DNA of 64,000 nt, taken from positions 310,001 to 374,000 of the forward strand of contig JACRJI010000008.1 in the NCBI GenBank assembly GCA_016235665.1. Direction: 5' to 3'. Within the stretch, counting starts at the first letter, position 1, and the number at the start of each line of letters is the position of its first letter. This DNA is from a candidate division TA06 bacterium. Lineage in GTDB: Bacteria; Edwardsbacteria; AC1; EtOH8. Below are positions 1 to 7,568 of the stretch, piece after piece. The notes under the pieces were generated by a model. The model ran no database searches. It had not been told where the DNA came from and saw only the letters and a list, made by a program, of their open reading frames with translations. The position numbers and the translations under genes were made by a program.

Positions 1-262
1 CCTTAAAAGTCTCGGGGTTGCGGTAAAAATTGGTGACGTTGATGGTCAGGGCATCCAGTAATTTTGGGTACTCGGACTTATCCTGAGCCAGCCTCCGGGC
101 ATATTCCGGATATGTGCTAAGCTGGCAGGCTCTCAGCCGGACGGCCAGCCGCCTTTTTAACGGCCGTTCCTTGTATTGCAAAATGTCAAAGCCGGTATCG
201 GCGTTTATCATTTTGGCCAGTTCCATCAACTGGGGATCAGTGATGGCGTCTTTGAACATCAT
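1..262 (-). CDS. cheR: CheR-type MCP methyltransferase, N-terminal part (truncated by window edge)
   Basis: The reverse strand from 262 is open to the window edge and encodes about 87 residues. They begin MMFKDAITDPQLMELAKMI and contain LTINVTNFYRNPETF, the conserved end of the CheR N-terminal helical domain just before the SAM-binding domain. CheR methylates glutamates of chemoreceptors. The start codon overlaps the stop of the upstream DUF4388-TPR gene in an ATGA arrangement, so the two are translationally coupled and cheR is the last visible gene of the chemosensory operon. The catalytic domain lies outside the window. Family assignment is firm; the choice between the two adjacent ATG codons (262 or 259) is open. 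Confidence 0.88.
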   Translation of the reverse strand, partial: MMFKDAITDPQLMELAKMINADTGFDILQYKERPLKRRLAVRLRACQLSTYPEYARRLAQDKSEYPKLLDALTINVTNFYRNPETFK

Positions 263-1866
263 CTTTTTTCGGCCAGATCAAGATTGCGCCTGATCATCTG
301 GTTTGATGGATCCAGCTCCAGAGCTTTTTTCCACCATTTCACCGCATTGTCCTTTTGCCCCTGTTTAAGGCAAAGATTTCCCAGCTTGTAAAGCTGCTGG
401 ACATCCGCCAGCCCCATGCCGGCCACCCGGGAAAGCACTTCCACCGCCTGGGCCCAGAGGCTGTTGCGGTAATAAAGCTCTGAAAGATTTTGAAGCAGAG
501 TTCTGTTTTCCGGGGAGACCTTGAGCGCGGCCTGGTAGTGGCGTTCCGCCTCTTCCACCTGGCCCCGGGCCTGCCAGAGAGCGGCAATATTGTTCTCGGA
601 TGACGGGTTGATCCGTCCGCCTTGGGAGCACTCCTGCCAGTGTTCTATGGCTTGATCCCATTGGCTGCTGCGATAGGCTGCCAGGCCCAGCAGAAAACTT
701 CCCAACAGGGTTTTCTTTCCCTGCTGTTCCAGCGACAACAACTGATCCCGGGCAGAGCTCCACTCTTTTTTGCGGCAGGCCAGATGGGCCAGATTGAGTT
801 TTGGGGTCAGGCTTCCCGGGTCCATCTCTAAAGCTTTTTTATACTGACGGACGGCATCATCGTATTCCCCCATGGCTTCCAGGGCCAGCCCCAGATTATT
901 GTAACTGCAGGCTTTTTGGGGTTCAATGGCAATGGTCTCCAGGAATTCGGTGGCGGCCTCGGCGTACTCCGCCTTACGGAAATGGATCAGGCCCAGATAG
1001 AAACGGGCATCGGCCTCATCTGGTTTGATCTCCACTATCCTCCGGTATTCCCGGTAAGCCTCTTCGTACATCTGGGTCTTGTAAAAGGCGATCCCCAGGT
1101 TGCGGTGTTCATCAACCGCCCCGCTCCCGGTTCCGGCAGCGGTCCGGGCCCTTTCGTTGCCCCGTTTGACCAGTCCCGCCCGCAGCAAACCGTAAATGAC
1201 CTTGGAGGTCAGGAATTCTCCCAGCGAAGAAGCCTCCATTACCTCGCCCATGGTGCGGCGGCCATCTATCAGCTGCATCACCTGGCGCTCTTCCTCGTTC
1301 AGCTCCATCTCCACCTGCTGGGAGCCTTCTAAAATAAGCCTTTCCAGAATTATCTGGGTCCCCGGCAGTTTGGCTTCCAGATTTTTCCATTCGTCGATCC
1401 GGCGGGCCTCTTCCAGCAGCAGATTCAGGACATCCAGTGATACTGTAATGGTCTCCTCGGTGGGCAGGGTGTCCGGTTCAAAAAAGAAATCCCCCTCTTC
1501 CCAGCGCAGCAGATAAAATATGGCATCAGCAATCTGCCGGGAAACATCGGATTCCAGGTCCTGTTTGGTCAGCAGCCCCAAATGGATCAGGATGCCGCCT
1601 AACCGGCGGCCATCCGTATCAGCTTGCTGATGTTTCAGGGCCTCCTCCAGCTGGGAATTGGTGATTAAACCCCGGGACAGCAAACGGTCGCCTAACCGGT
1701 CGGGCCGGTTCAACAGATTGCTGTAACATATCTTTCCGTCGTTGAAAAATATGCTTCCGAAATTCTTGCCGTCAGTGACCTTCAAACATCCGGTCTTGTG
1801 TCCCACCGACAGAAGCTGAAGCACATCGGGCAGGCTTATTTCCTTAAAGGATCCTTTAATGGCCAT
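259..1866 (-). CDS. DUF4388 (PATAN-like) and TPR-repeat protein
   Basis: The 535-residue protein starts MAIKGSFKEISLPDVLQLL, the typical opening of DUF4388, a PATAN-related domain. The domain with its helical extension covers about residues 1-160 and is followed by a winged-helix-like segment (about 180-235, with LIDGRRTMGEVME). From about residue 255 to the end it is tandem TPRs, for example NLGIAFYKTQMYEEAYREYRR and YNNLGLALEAMGEYDDAVRQ. There is no signal peptide or membrane segment, so it is cytoplasmic. PATAN proteins in cyanobacteria link CheY-type regulators to pilus motors. A similar adaptor role between CheY and a polar machine is inferred here from the cheR and mglA neighbours. A paralogue lies at 6197-7447. 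Confidence 0.8.
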   Translation of the reverse strand: MAIKGSFKEISLPDVLQLLSVGHKTGCLKVTDGKNFGSIFFNDGKICYSNLLNRPDRLGDRLLSRGLITNSQLEEALKHQQADTDGRRLGGILIHLGLLTKQDLESDVSRQIADAIFYLLRWEEGDFFFEPDTLPTEETITVSLDVLNLLLEEARRIDEWKNLEAKLPGTQIILERLILEGSQQVEMELNEEERQVMQLIDGRRTMGEVMEASSLGEFLTSKVIYGLLRAGLVKRGNERARTAAGTGSGAVDEHRNLGIAFYKTQMYEEAYREYRRIVEIKPDEADARFYLGLIHFRKAEYAEAATEFLETIAIEPQKACSYNNLGLALEAMGEYDDAVRQYKKALEMDPGSLTPKLNLAHLACRKKEWSSARDQLLSLEQQGKKTLLGSFLLGLAAYRSSQWDQAIEHWQECSQGGRINPSSENNIAALWQARGQVEEAERHYQAALKVSPENRTLLQNLSELYYRNSLWAQAVEVLSRVAGMGLADVQQLYKLGNLCLKQGQKDNAVKWWKKALELDPSNQMIRRNLDLAEKR

Positions 1867-1888
1867 TTGTCAGATCAAAAATAATGAA

Positions 1889-3283
1889 TTAAAATTCTTC
1901 CATTAGCCTGTCTTCAACCCAGGGCCAGTTTTCTTCAATGGTTCCAGTCTTTTCCGCCAGTATGTCATCAGATTTTGCTTGGATTGCTGGTTCCGGCAGG
2001 TTTACGTTCGGGGATTCTGTTTTGATCTCCGGAGCGGTAAGCAACTGGGTTTCTGGTTCCGCTGACAAGGCCGGCATTACCGGAATTTCTGGCAAGGGGA
2101 TATCCGGGGCCGGAGTTTCCTGGACAGTTTCCATAGGCGCCGTTGTTGCGGTCTTTCCGCCGCTTAACCTTTGGGAAAGGCTTTTAACCAGTTGTTCAAG
2201 TTTATCAGTCTGTTCCGGATCAAACAACACCGACTCTATCCGGGTCATTTCTTCGGTAGTGGACTGGCCCGCCATCTGCCCGAACTGCTGCTGCAGGTCT
2301 ATCAGCTTTTCCACATTGGCGGTATATTTATCGTATTCCAAAGATAAGATCGAAATATCCTGATCCAATGATAGTTCCACCGAAGCGGTATTAAATCCCT
2401 TCATCTTCCAGATGTAGATCTTCTCCTTGTATTCCCGCCGGATCTTTTCGGTATCCTGCTGTTCTGACAACATAATCAGCATCCGGTCATCCAGCCCGGA
2501 AACAAAGGCCCCGAACTCTCCTTCCGGCTTGGCTGACGACGGATCCGGGATCGCTTCCGCTGCCGGCTCCGGGTGAACCTCGGCAGCAACCGCCTGAGGC
2601 AAAGCTTCATCCACCGTCTCTTTGGTGACCGGACCCTCCATCAGCGAGGAATACAGCAGCACCCGGTTCAGGGCACCCTCTAGCTCACGGACGTTGGAAG
2701 AGACCCGGGAAGCGATCAACTGCAGGACGTCCTCCGGTAGTTTTTGCCCCCGGGCTTCGGCCTTCTTGAAAAGGATCAGCCCTTTTTCCCGGAGCTCGAT
2801 CTCCTTTAATGCCGCAAACACTCCGCCCAGCATCCGGGACAGCAGTTTGGGATCCAGCGCCTCAATTTTCTGGGGATGAGTGTCGGTGGTGATGATGATC
2901 TGACGGCCCGAACCGATCATCCGGTCGAACAGCGGCAGCAGCCGCACCTGGACATCGCGCTGGTGCAGTCCCAGATGGAGATCGTCAAACAGCAGCAGGT
3001 CTGCCTTTTCGGCCCGGGCCAGGTCACCCACCACCAGCTGGCTTCCGGCCAGCATCTCGATCTTGTATTCCGGGTGGGAAAGGGCCACGGCATTGCCCAC
3101 CGCATGCAGCAGATGGGTCTTTCCCAACCCCACCCCGCCGTAGATCACCAGGGGATTGTATATCCTTCCCGGCTCCTCGGATACCTTAAGGGCAGCCGAA
3201 AACGCCAGGCGGTTGTTGGGCCCGGTAAAGAAGTTGTGAAAGACGTAGTTGGTCTTTACTATTTCAGGGGTGTTTTGTTCCAT
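1889..3283 (-). CDS. DnaA-like AAA+ ATPase lacking the DnaA DNA-binding domain
   Basis: The first 230 of 464 residues match the DnaA AAA+ domain. The protein opens with the DnaA-like NYVFHNFFTGPNNRLAFSAA. Walker A is GGVGLGKT (49-56), Walker B is LLLFDD (96-101), sensor 1 is ITTDTHP, LLSRM is at the arginine-finger position, and the sensor 2 region is SNVRELEGALNR (about 197-207). Where DnaA carries domain IV, the HTH that binds DnaA boxes, this protein has a low-complexity linker, a segment with IYIWKMKGFN (about residue 290), a helical stretch and a Pro/Glu-rich tail. It therefore cannot be the replication initiator in the usual way. It lies between mglA and a PATAN-TPR gene, so a role as a switch or scaffold in the chemosensory/polarity system is inferred. 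Confidence 0.82.
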   Translation of the reverse strand: MEQNTPEIVKTNYVFHNFFTGPNNRLAFSAALKVSEEPGRIYNPLVIYGGVGLGKTHLLHAVGNAVALSHPEYKIEMLAGSQLVVGDLARAEKADLLLFDDLHLGLHQRDVQVRLLPLFDRMIGSGRQIIITTDTHPQKIEALDPKLLSRMLGGVFAALKEIELREKGLILFKKAEARGQKLPEDVLQLIASRVSSNVRELEGALNRVLLYSSLMEGPVTKETVDEALPQAVAAEVHPEPAAEAIPDPSSAKPEGEFGAFVSGLDDRMLIMLSEQQDTEKIRREYKEKIYIWKMKGFNTASVELSLDQDISILSLEYDKYTANVEKLIDLQQQFGQMAGQSTTEEMTRIESVLFDPEQTDKLEQLVKSLSQRLSGGKTATTAPMETVQETPAPDIPLPEIPVMPALSAEPETQLLTAPEIKTESPNVNLPEPAIQAKSDDILAEKTGTIEENWPWVEDRLMEEF

Positions 3284-3433
3284 TGGGTTTTTTATTGTCG
3301 GATTTCAATTTAAGCGGTCACTGGTTTAACATTATGCGGACGTATTTCTTGGTGTTTCCTGGATTCATGCCTGCCTGCCGTAGCTTCAGCAAAGGCGGGG
3401 GTTCATAATAGTTGATAGTTCCGGAAACCTTGT
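3284..3433. repeat. Intergenic spacer with decayed dispersed repeat
   Basis: This 150-base gap between the MglA-type GTPase and the DnaA-like gene has no credible ORF. It carries GCCTGCCGTAGCTTCAGCAA (3371-3390) followed by AGGCGGG. A related string, GCCGTAACTTTAGCGAAGGC, occurs in the 10251-10504 gap. Both look like degraded copies of one short interspersed repeat. No terminator or promoter is evident. Confidence 0.4.
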
Positions 3434-4027
3434 CTACTTTTTGTATTTGGCCGAAAGCGACTGCAACACCAAAGCGCTGACGGTCTTTAAAGTATCAAAA
3501 ACCCCCACCCCGGTGGTGGCGACGGCTTCAAAGTAATGGGCCCGCCTGAAGTTCAGCCCGGTGTTCAGGTCGGCCACCGACATGATGTTGGGCAGGTCCC
3601 GTTTATTGTACTGCATCACCATCGGTATCTTGTAAAGGTCCATGCCCAGGCCGGCCAGGTTGTCCCTCAGGTTCTGCAGGCTGTCCTGGTTCTCCTGCCA
3701 CTGATCGACCTGGGAATCGGCTACGAACACCACACCGTCCGAGCCCTGCAGCACTAATTTGCGGGTGGAGTTGTAAAACACCTGCCCGGGTACGGTGTAA
3801 AGCTGGACCCTGGTCTTATACCCGGCGATGGTCCCCAGTTCCAGCGGCAGGAAATCAAAGAACAGGGTGCGGTCCTTTTCAGTGGCCAGACTGACCATGG
3901 AACTCCGCTTCTCGTCCGGGATCTTCCCGTAGATATACTGGAGATTGGAGGTCTTGCCGCAGCGTCCCGGCCCGTAATAGACGATCTTGCAGGTGATCTC
4001 TTTGGATGAATAGTTGATTAAAGACAT
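3434..4027 (-). CDS. mglA: MglA-type small Ras-like GTPase
   Basis: The 197-residue protein has the P-loop GPGRCGKT (19-26), a G3 motif TVPGQ (78-82) instead of the usual DxxGQ, and the G4 motif NKRD (141-144). TVPGQ with the FFDFLPL strand ahead of it is diagnostic of the MglA family. MglA cycles between GDP and GTP under control of the roadblock protein MglB and marks the leading pole in Myxococcus, where it drives type IV pili and gliding. Two roadblock genes lie immediately upstream (4084-4964), as in mglBA pairs, which supports a polarity-switch role. The protein is soluble. Confidence 0.93.
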   Translation of the reverse strand: MSLINYSSKEITCKIVYYGPGRCGKTSNLQYIYGKIPDEKRSSMVSLATEKDRTLFFDFLPLELGTIAGYKTRVQLYTVPGQVFYNSTRKLVLQGSDGVVFVADSQVDQWQENQDSLQNLRDNLAGLGMDLYKIPMVMQYNKRDLPNIMSVADLNTGLNFRRAHYFEAVATTGVGVFDTLKTVSALVLQSLSAKYKK

Positions 4028-4083
4028 GGATTGCTATGAATGATTTGATTTATTTTTCTGATTACAGCGCATTAATATCCGGG

Positions 4084-4626
4084 TTACGAAAACAGCTTGG
4101 ACAGGGCATCTTCCACTTCCTGATTCAGATCGGGCAGCTCTATCCCCTGGCTTTCCCGGGCCTGGATGGACGGCATTCCCGGGGACTCTTCTTCCGCCAG
4201 CGGGGTGCTGTCGCCTTCGCCGCTCAGGGTCTTTTCCAGATGAGGAGCCAGCGCTTTTTCGGTTTCGGCGGCGGCATGGCGGATCATACCCACCACCGTT
4301 GATTTATCAAAGATGGTGGCCAGGATGAAATGTTCGGCCACCAGGCAGAAATATACGTTCCACTTGGATCCCTCCTGAAACATCACTTTGAACTTTTCCT
4401 CCTTCACCAGACGGGCCAGGGCCTGAGTGGAGGAAAAGATGCCGCCGATCAGGGCCGAGATAGACTGCAGGTTAAAATCTGTCACGTAGCCCGACTGGCT
4501 GATCAGGTGGCCGTTCTTGGACAACAGAACGGCGCATTTGGCCCGGGAAGCTTTGATGTACAGGGCCATCTCCCGTTCCACTGCCACGGTGATCTCTTCC
4601 GATATAACGAACTGGAGATTGGTCAT
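4084..4626 (-). CDS. Roadblock/LC7-like protein, possible MglA regulator
   Basis: The 180-residue protein has a roadblock-like fold in its first 125 residues: a helix, then CAVLLSKNGHLISQSGY, then a helix with SISALIGGIFSSTQALARL, then paired strands (KWNVYFCLVAEHFILATIF). It ends in an acidic, proline-containing tail. Roadblock proteins act as GTPase activators or scaffolds for small GTPases. The start codon overlaps the stop of the upstream 113-residue roadblock gene by 4 bases, and mglA follows 56 bases downstream. The two roadblock proteins may form a heterodimer acting on MglA, which is inference. The domain call rests on pattern and context. Confidence 0.72.
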   Translation of the reverse strand: MTNLQFVISEEITVAVEREMALYIKASRAKCAVLLSKNGHLISQSGYVTDFNLQSISALIGGIFSSTQALARLVKEEKFKVMFQEGSKWNVYFCLVAEHFILATIFDKSTVVGMIRHAAAETEKALAPHLEKTLSGEGDSTPLAEEESPGMPSIQARESQGIELPDLNQEVEDALSKLFS

Positions 4627-4964
4627 AATATCTTCATCAAACGTTCCAGGCTGGCTTTCATCTTAATGGACACCAGTCCGATGTTGGCCCCGGGCTCGGT
4701 TATCACCGTCAGGATGCATTCCGGAGCGCAAAGGAATATGATGCTGCCTTCGCTGGCCGAAAGCTGCACCCCGGAAAGCTCCGATCCCTGCTCCGGCCGG
4801 AGGGCCTTGATTATCTCCTGATAGATCCCGGCCACCATGGCGCTGATGGTCCGCTCCTCCATTCCCGACATCAGGTTGGAGACCACTACCAGACCTTCGT
4901 TATCCACCACCAGGCTGCCTTTGACCCCTGAGATCTCGTTTATTTGATTGAGTATTTCTTTCAT
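4623..4964 (-). CDS. Roadblock/LC7 domain protein, MglB-like
   Basis: This 113-residue single-domain protein has the classic roadblock order. A first helix (LNQINEISGVKGSLVVDNEG) leads into a strand pair, then the long helix EERTISAMVAGIYQEIIKAL, then strands ending in ILTVITEPGANIGLVSIKM. Length and layout fit MglB, the GTPase-activating partner of MglA. It is translationally coupled to the second roadblock gene and lies two genes upstream of mglA. Three roadblock proteins in one operon (with 5004-6014) suggest specialised rather than redundant partners. Confidence 0.82.
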   Translation of the reverse strand: MKEILNQINEISGVKGSLVVDNEGLVVVSNLMSGMEERTISAMVAGIYQEIIKALRPEQGSELSGVQLSASEGSIIFLCAPECILTVITEPGANIGLVSIKMKASLERLMKIL

Positions 4965-5003
4965 GATTTCTTTTGCTTTGAATTTACCGGCAGTTTTATA
5001 CGA

Positions 5004-6014
5004 TCATCTGTTGGGTTCTTTTTTTGCCAGATTCTCTGCCTGTTCCGCAGCCCGCTTGCTGTTGACCATCACCAATCCCACCTTGGCTGAGGAGTCGGCT
5101 GAGATCATTAGCACCATCCGCCCTGCCTGGCGCAGGAATATTTTCTCATCGCCAGTCTCTATAACTATCCTCTCCAACTCTCCCAGCTTTATCTTTTTCA
5201 GGGCTTCAAAAGCGGTCTTGAAGATATTGGCGGAAAGCGCGGCGCTGTCCTCGGAAAGGCTTTGTCCAGAACGGGAGACGGAATCAGCCACCGCATAGCC
5301 GTTCTCATCCACCAGCATGCAGGCTTTGACCTGCGGGGTCTGCACCAGATCATTCATGATCTTGCCGAACCCGGCCTGCCATTCGGTGGTTTCCTCGGCC
5401 GCAAATTTCTGCGGTTTATCTGATGCAGCCGGCGGGGCCTTGGGTTCAGGCGGGATTTCCGCCGGCTGGTCCTCTGTTTTCTGGACAGGAACAGAATTTG
5501 GGTCCGTGCGCCCGGCCATCAACGGCAACGGACTGGAAGGAATTTCCCTGGCCGGCGGCTCCGATATTTTCACCGGTTCAGGAAGAGGCTCTTCCTTCTT
5601 GACGACCGCCTCTGGAAGAGCTGATTCTTCCGGCGGTTTGGCTTTAGGAGGAATTTCCGTAATGGCAGCCGTTTCAACTTTTACTGGAGCAGGTGCGGGT
5701 GCCTCCGCTTCCGGCACTGCGGAATCGGCCTGGGCCAGGACTTTCTTGGCTTCAGAATGTTCGGATTGTACCGAGAGCACTTTGGCCGCCTCGGCCCGGG
5801 CCAAGGAATATTGTTTAGTGGCCAGCAGGCACTTGGACAGCACCAGCCGGCCTTCTATGTTGTCGGGCTGGGACTCCAGCCCGGCCTGGCAGATGGCGAT
5901 GGCTTCGGAATAAAGGCCGTTCTCCCGGTAAAAATCGGCCAGGGAGGCGAACAGCTGGGACGAAGGGTCGTTCACCATCTGTTCCGGGATATTATTATCT
6001 AATGGATCGGACAT
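5004..6014 (-). CDS. TPR protein with C-terminal roadblock/LC7 domain
   Basis: The protein has 336 residues in three parts. Residues about 15-95 are TPRs (SLADFYRENGLYSEAIAIC and following). Residues about 100-205 are a Pro/Ala/Glu-rich linker. Residues about 210-325 are a roadblock domain (IMNDLVQTPQVKACMLVDEN, then DSAALSANIFKTAFEALKKI, then MVLMISADSSAKVGLVMVN). The architecture suggests an adaptor that docks through the TPRs and meets MglA or the other roadblock proteins through its C-terminus. It lies just upstream of the two single roadblock genes on the same strand. No signal peptide is visible. Confidence 0.82.
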   Translation of the reverse strand: MSDPLDNNIPEQMVNDPSSQLFASLADFYRENGLYSEAIAICQAGLESQPDNIEGRLVLSKCLLATKQYSLARAEAAKVLSVQSEHSEAKKVLAQADSAVPEAEAPAPAPVKVETAAITEIPPKAKPPEESALPEAVVKKEEPLPEPVKISEPPAREIPSSPLPLMAGRTDPNSVPVQKTEDQPAEIPPEPKAPPAASDKPQKFAAEETTEWQAGFGKIMNDLVQTPQVKACMLVDENGYAVADSVSRSGQSLSEDSAALSANIFKTAFEALKKIKLGELERIVIETGDEKIFLRQAGRMVLMISADSSAKVGLVMVNSKRAAEQAENLAKKEPNR

Positions 6015-6196
6015 GGATTTGGACTATTTGTTTTAAATGTTTTCTTTTGATCGGAATATTTTTTGCAGGATTTGCAGGATTTATTTATATTAACGACTGA
6101 TATACCCAGGGGCATTGTAAAACGATAAGTTTTTGGCAATACCGAATTATATATAACCTCCGTGAAAAAAATCATGCGAATCCTGTCTGTTCCGGT

Positions 6197-7447
6197 TTAC
6201 CGGGTTTCCCTGGCCATCTTCATCTTCTCCAGCCAGGACTTAACCTCAGGTGAAAGCTCCGCCGGCACTCCCTCGGGCCGGGCGGATTCAGATCTTGATT
6301 CCGCCGATCCCGCCTGGATCCGGGCCTTGCCCTCCAGCCCTTCGGCCCAGCGCACCGCCAAGGTCACCAGGTCCCGCACCTTCTCCGCCCTTTTGTCGCC
6401 GCCGGCGAATCGCAGGAATTTCTCCCAGCGCTCCACCGCCAGTTCCAGCCGGCCCAGACGGGCGTAGGTGAACCCCAGGCAGTAATTGATCTCCGGATTG
6501 TTCTCCTCGCCCTTGCTGGCCAGCTTGTATTCCATCACGGCCTCATCATAGGATTCGGCCAGATAGTAGGCCTCGCCCAGATACAGATGGGCATAGGCCT
6601 GTTCCGGATCTTTTTGGACCAGCTTGGTGAAGGCGTCGATGGCCTCTTCAATTTTTCCGCTGTTCAGGTCGGATAGGCCCTGATTGATGGGGTCCTGTTC
6701 GGGTTCCTGCAGATCCAGTTTCAGGTCGGTCTTTTTCCCCGTGGCCCTCACCAGACCGGTGACGCAAAGCCCGTAAATGACCTTGGCGGTCTCGAACTCC
6801 CGTCCGCCCACGGTCTCTATCACCTGGCGGGCTGTCCGCTTGCCGTCGATGGTGGCCATGATCAGCCATTCTTCGGGCTTCAGGTCCAGCCGGCCCGAGG
6901 CCAGCTCGCTGCCGGGGGAAAGTGAAAGCACCAGGTCCAGGTCGGGGAGCTTGGAATGGATCTTGGACCATTCATCCAGCCGGCGCGAGACCTCCATCAT
7001 CACATTCTCGGTCACCAGCAGCAGATCGGTGTCGGAATCGGCCGAGAGGTCCATTTCCTCAAAGCGGAAATATCCGTCCTGCCAGCCCATGATGGCGAAG
7101 ACCACTTCCTCCACCTGTGTCTTGAGCGCTTCCTTGACCGCCGGTTTGGTTACAAAGCCGCTGTCGGAGGCCAGGGCCCCCAACCGCTTGCGTTCCTTGG
7201 ATTCCGACTGGTCCTTCAGCAGCCTCTCCAACTGATGAGTGGTCACCTTTCCGGCCTTGAGCATTATCTGCCCGATCCGCTCGTGGCTCTGCTGCAGGGT
7301 GGCCCGGATGATGTTGCCGTTGGAGAAGAACACCTGTCCGACGTCATGGGCCGAGTCCAGGGTCAGCACCCCGGATTTCCGGGACATGGCCAGCAGCTGG
7401 AACAGGTCCATCAGGCTGAGTTCTTTTATGGGTCCTTCGATCGCCAT
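6197..7447 (-). CDS. DUF4388 (PATAN-like) and TPR-repeat protein, paralogue
   Basis: An in-frame reading from 7504 exists, but the ATG at 7447 is preferred because it gives MAIEGPIKELSLMDLFQLL, matching the start of the paralogue at 259-1866. The 416-residue protein has DUF4388 plus helical extension (1-150), a winged-helix-like part with MATIDGKRTARQVIE (about 200-235), and two or three TPRs (about 260-345). The tail is charged. It probably serves as a second adaptor in the same signalling system. Having two PATAN-TPR proteins with different repeat numbers suggests two outputs or two poles, which is inference. Confidence 0.8.
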   Translation of the reverse strand: MAIEGPIKELSLMDLFQLLAMSRKSGVLTLDSAHDVGQVFFSNGNIIRATLQQSHERIGQIMLKAGKVTTHQLERLLKDQSESKERKRLGALASDSGFVTKPAVKEALKTQVEEVVFAIMGWQDGYFRFEEMDLSADSDTDLLLVTENVMMEVSRRLDEWSKIHSKLPDLDLVLSLSPGSELASGRLDLKPEEWLIMATIDGKRTARQVIETVGGREFETAKVIYGLCVTGLVRATGKKTDLKLDLQEPEQDPINQGLSDLNSGKIEEAIDAFTKLVQKDPEQAYAHLYLGEAYYLAESYDEAVMEYKLASKGEENNPEINYCLGFTYARLGRLELAVERWEKFLRFAGGDKRAEKVRDLVTLAVRWAEGLEGKARIQAGSAESRSESARPEGVPAELSPEVKSWLEKMKMARETR

Positions 7448-7568
7448 CTTAATAATATCAAAAGTTAAATATAAAAAATAAAATATCAGTAATGTTAAAA
7501 GCAAAAAGAGTGGTATTCTGCAACCTGATTTTTGATATTTTATCTTTTATTTTTTTGATTAGGTTTTC

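Noticed and set aside
1889-3283. Genuine replication initiator DnaA and a nearby origin
   Set aside because: DnaA domain IV is missing, no cluster of DnaA-box sequences was noticed, and dnaN, recF or gyrB are not adjacent.
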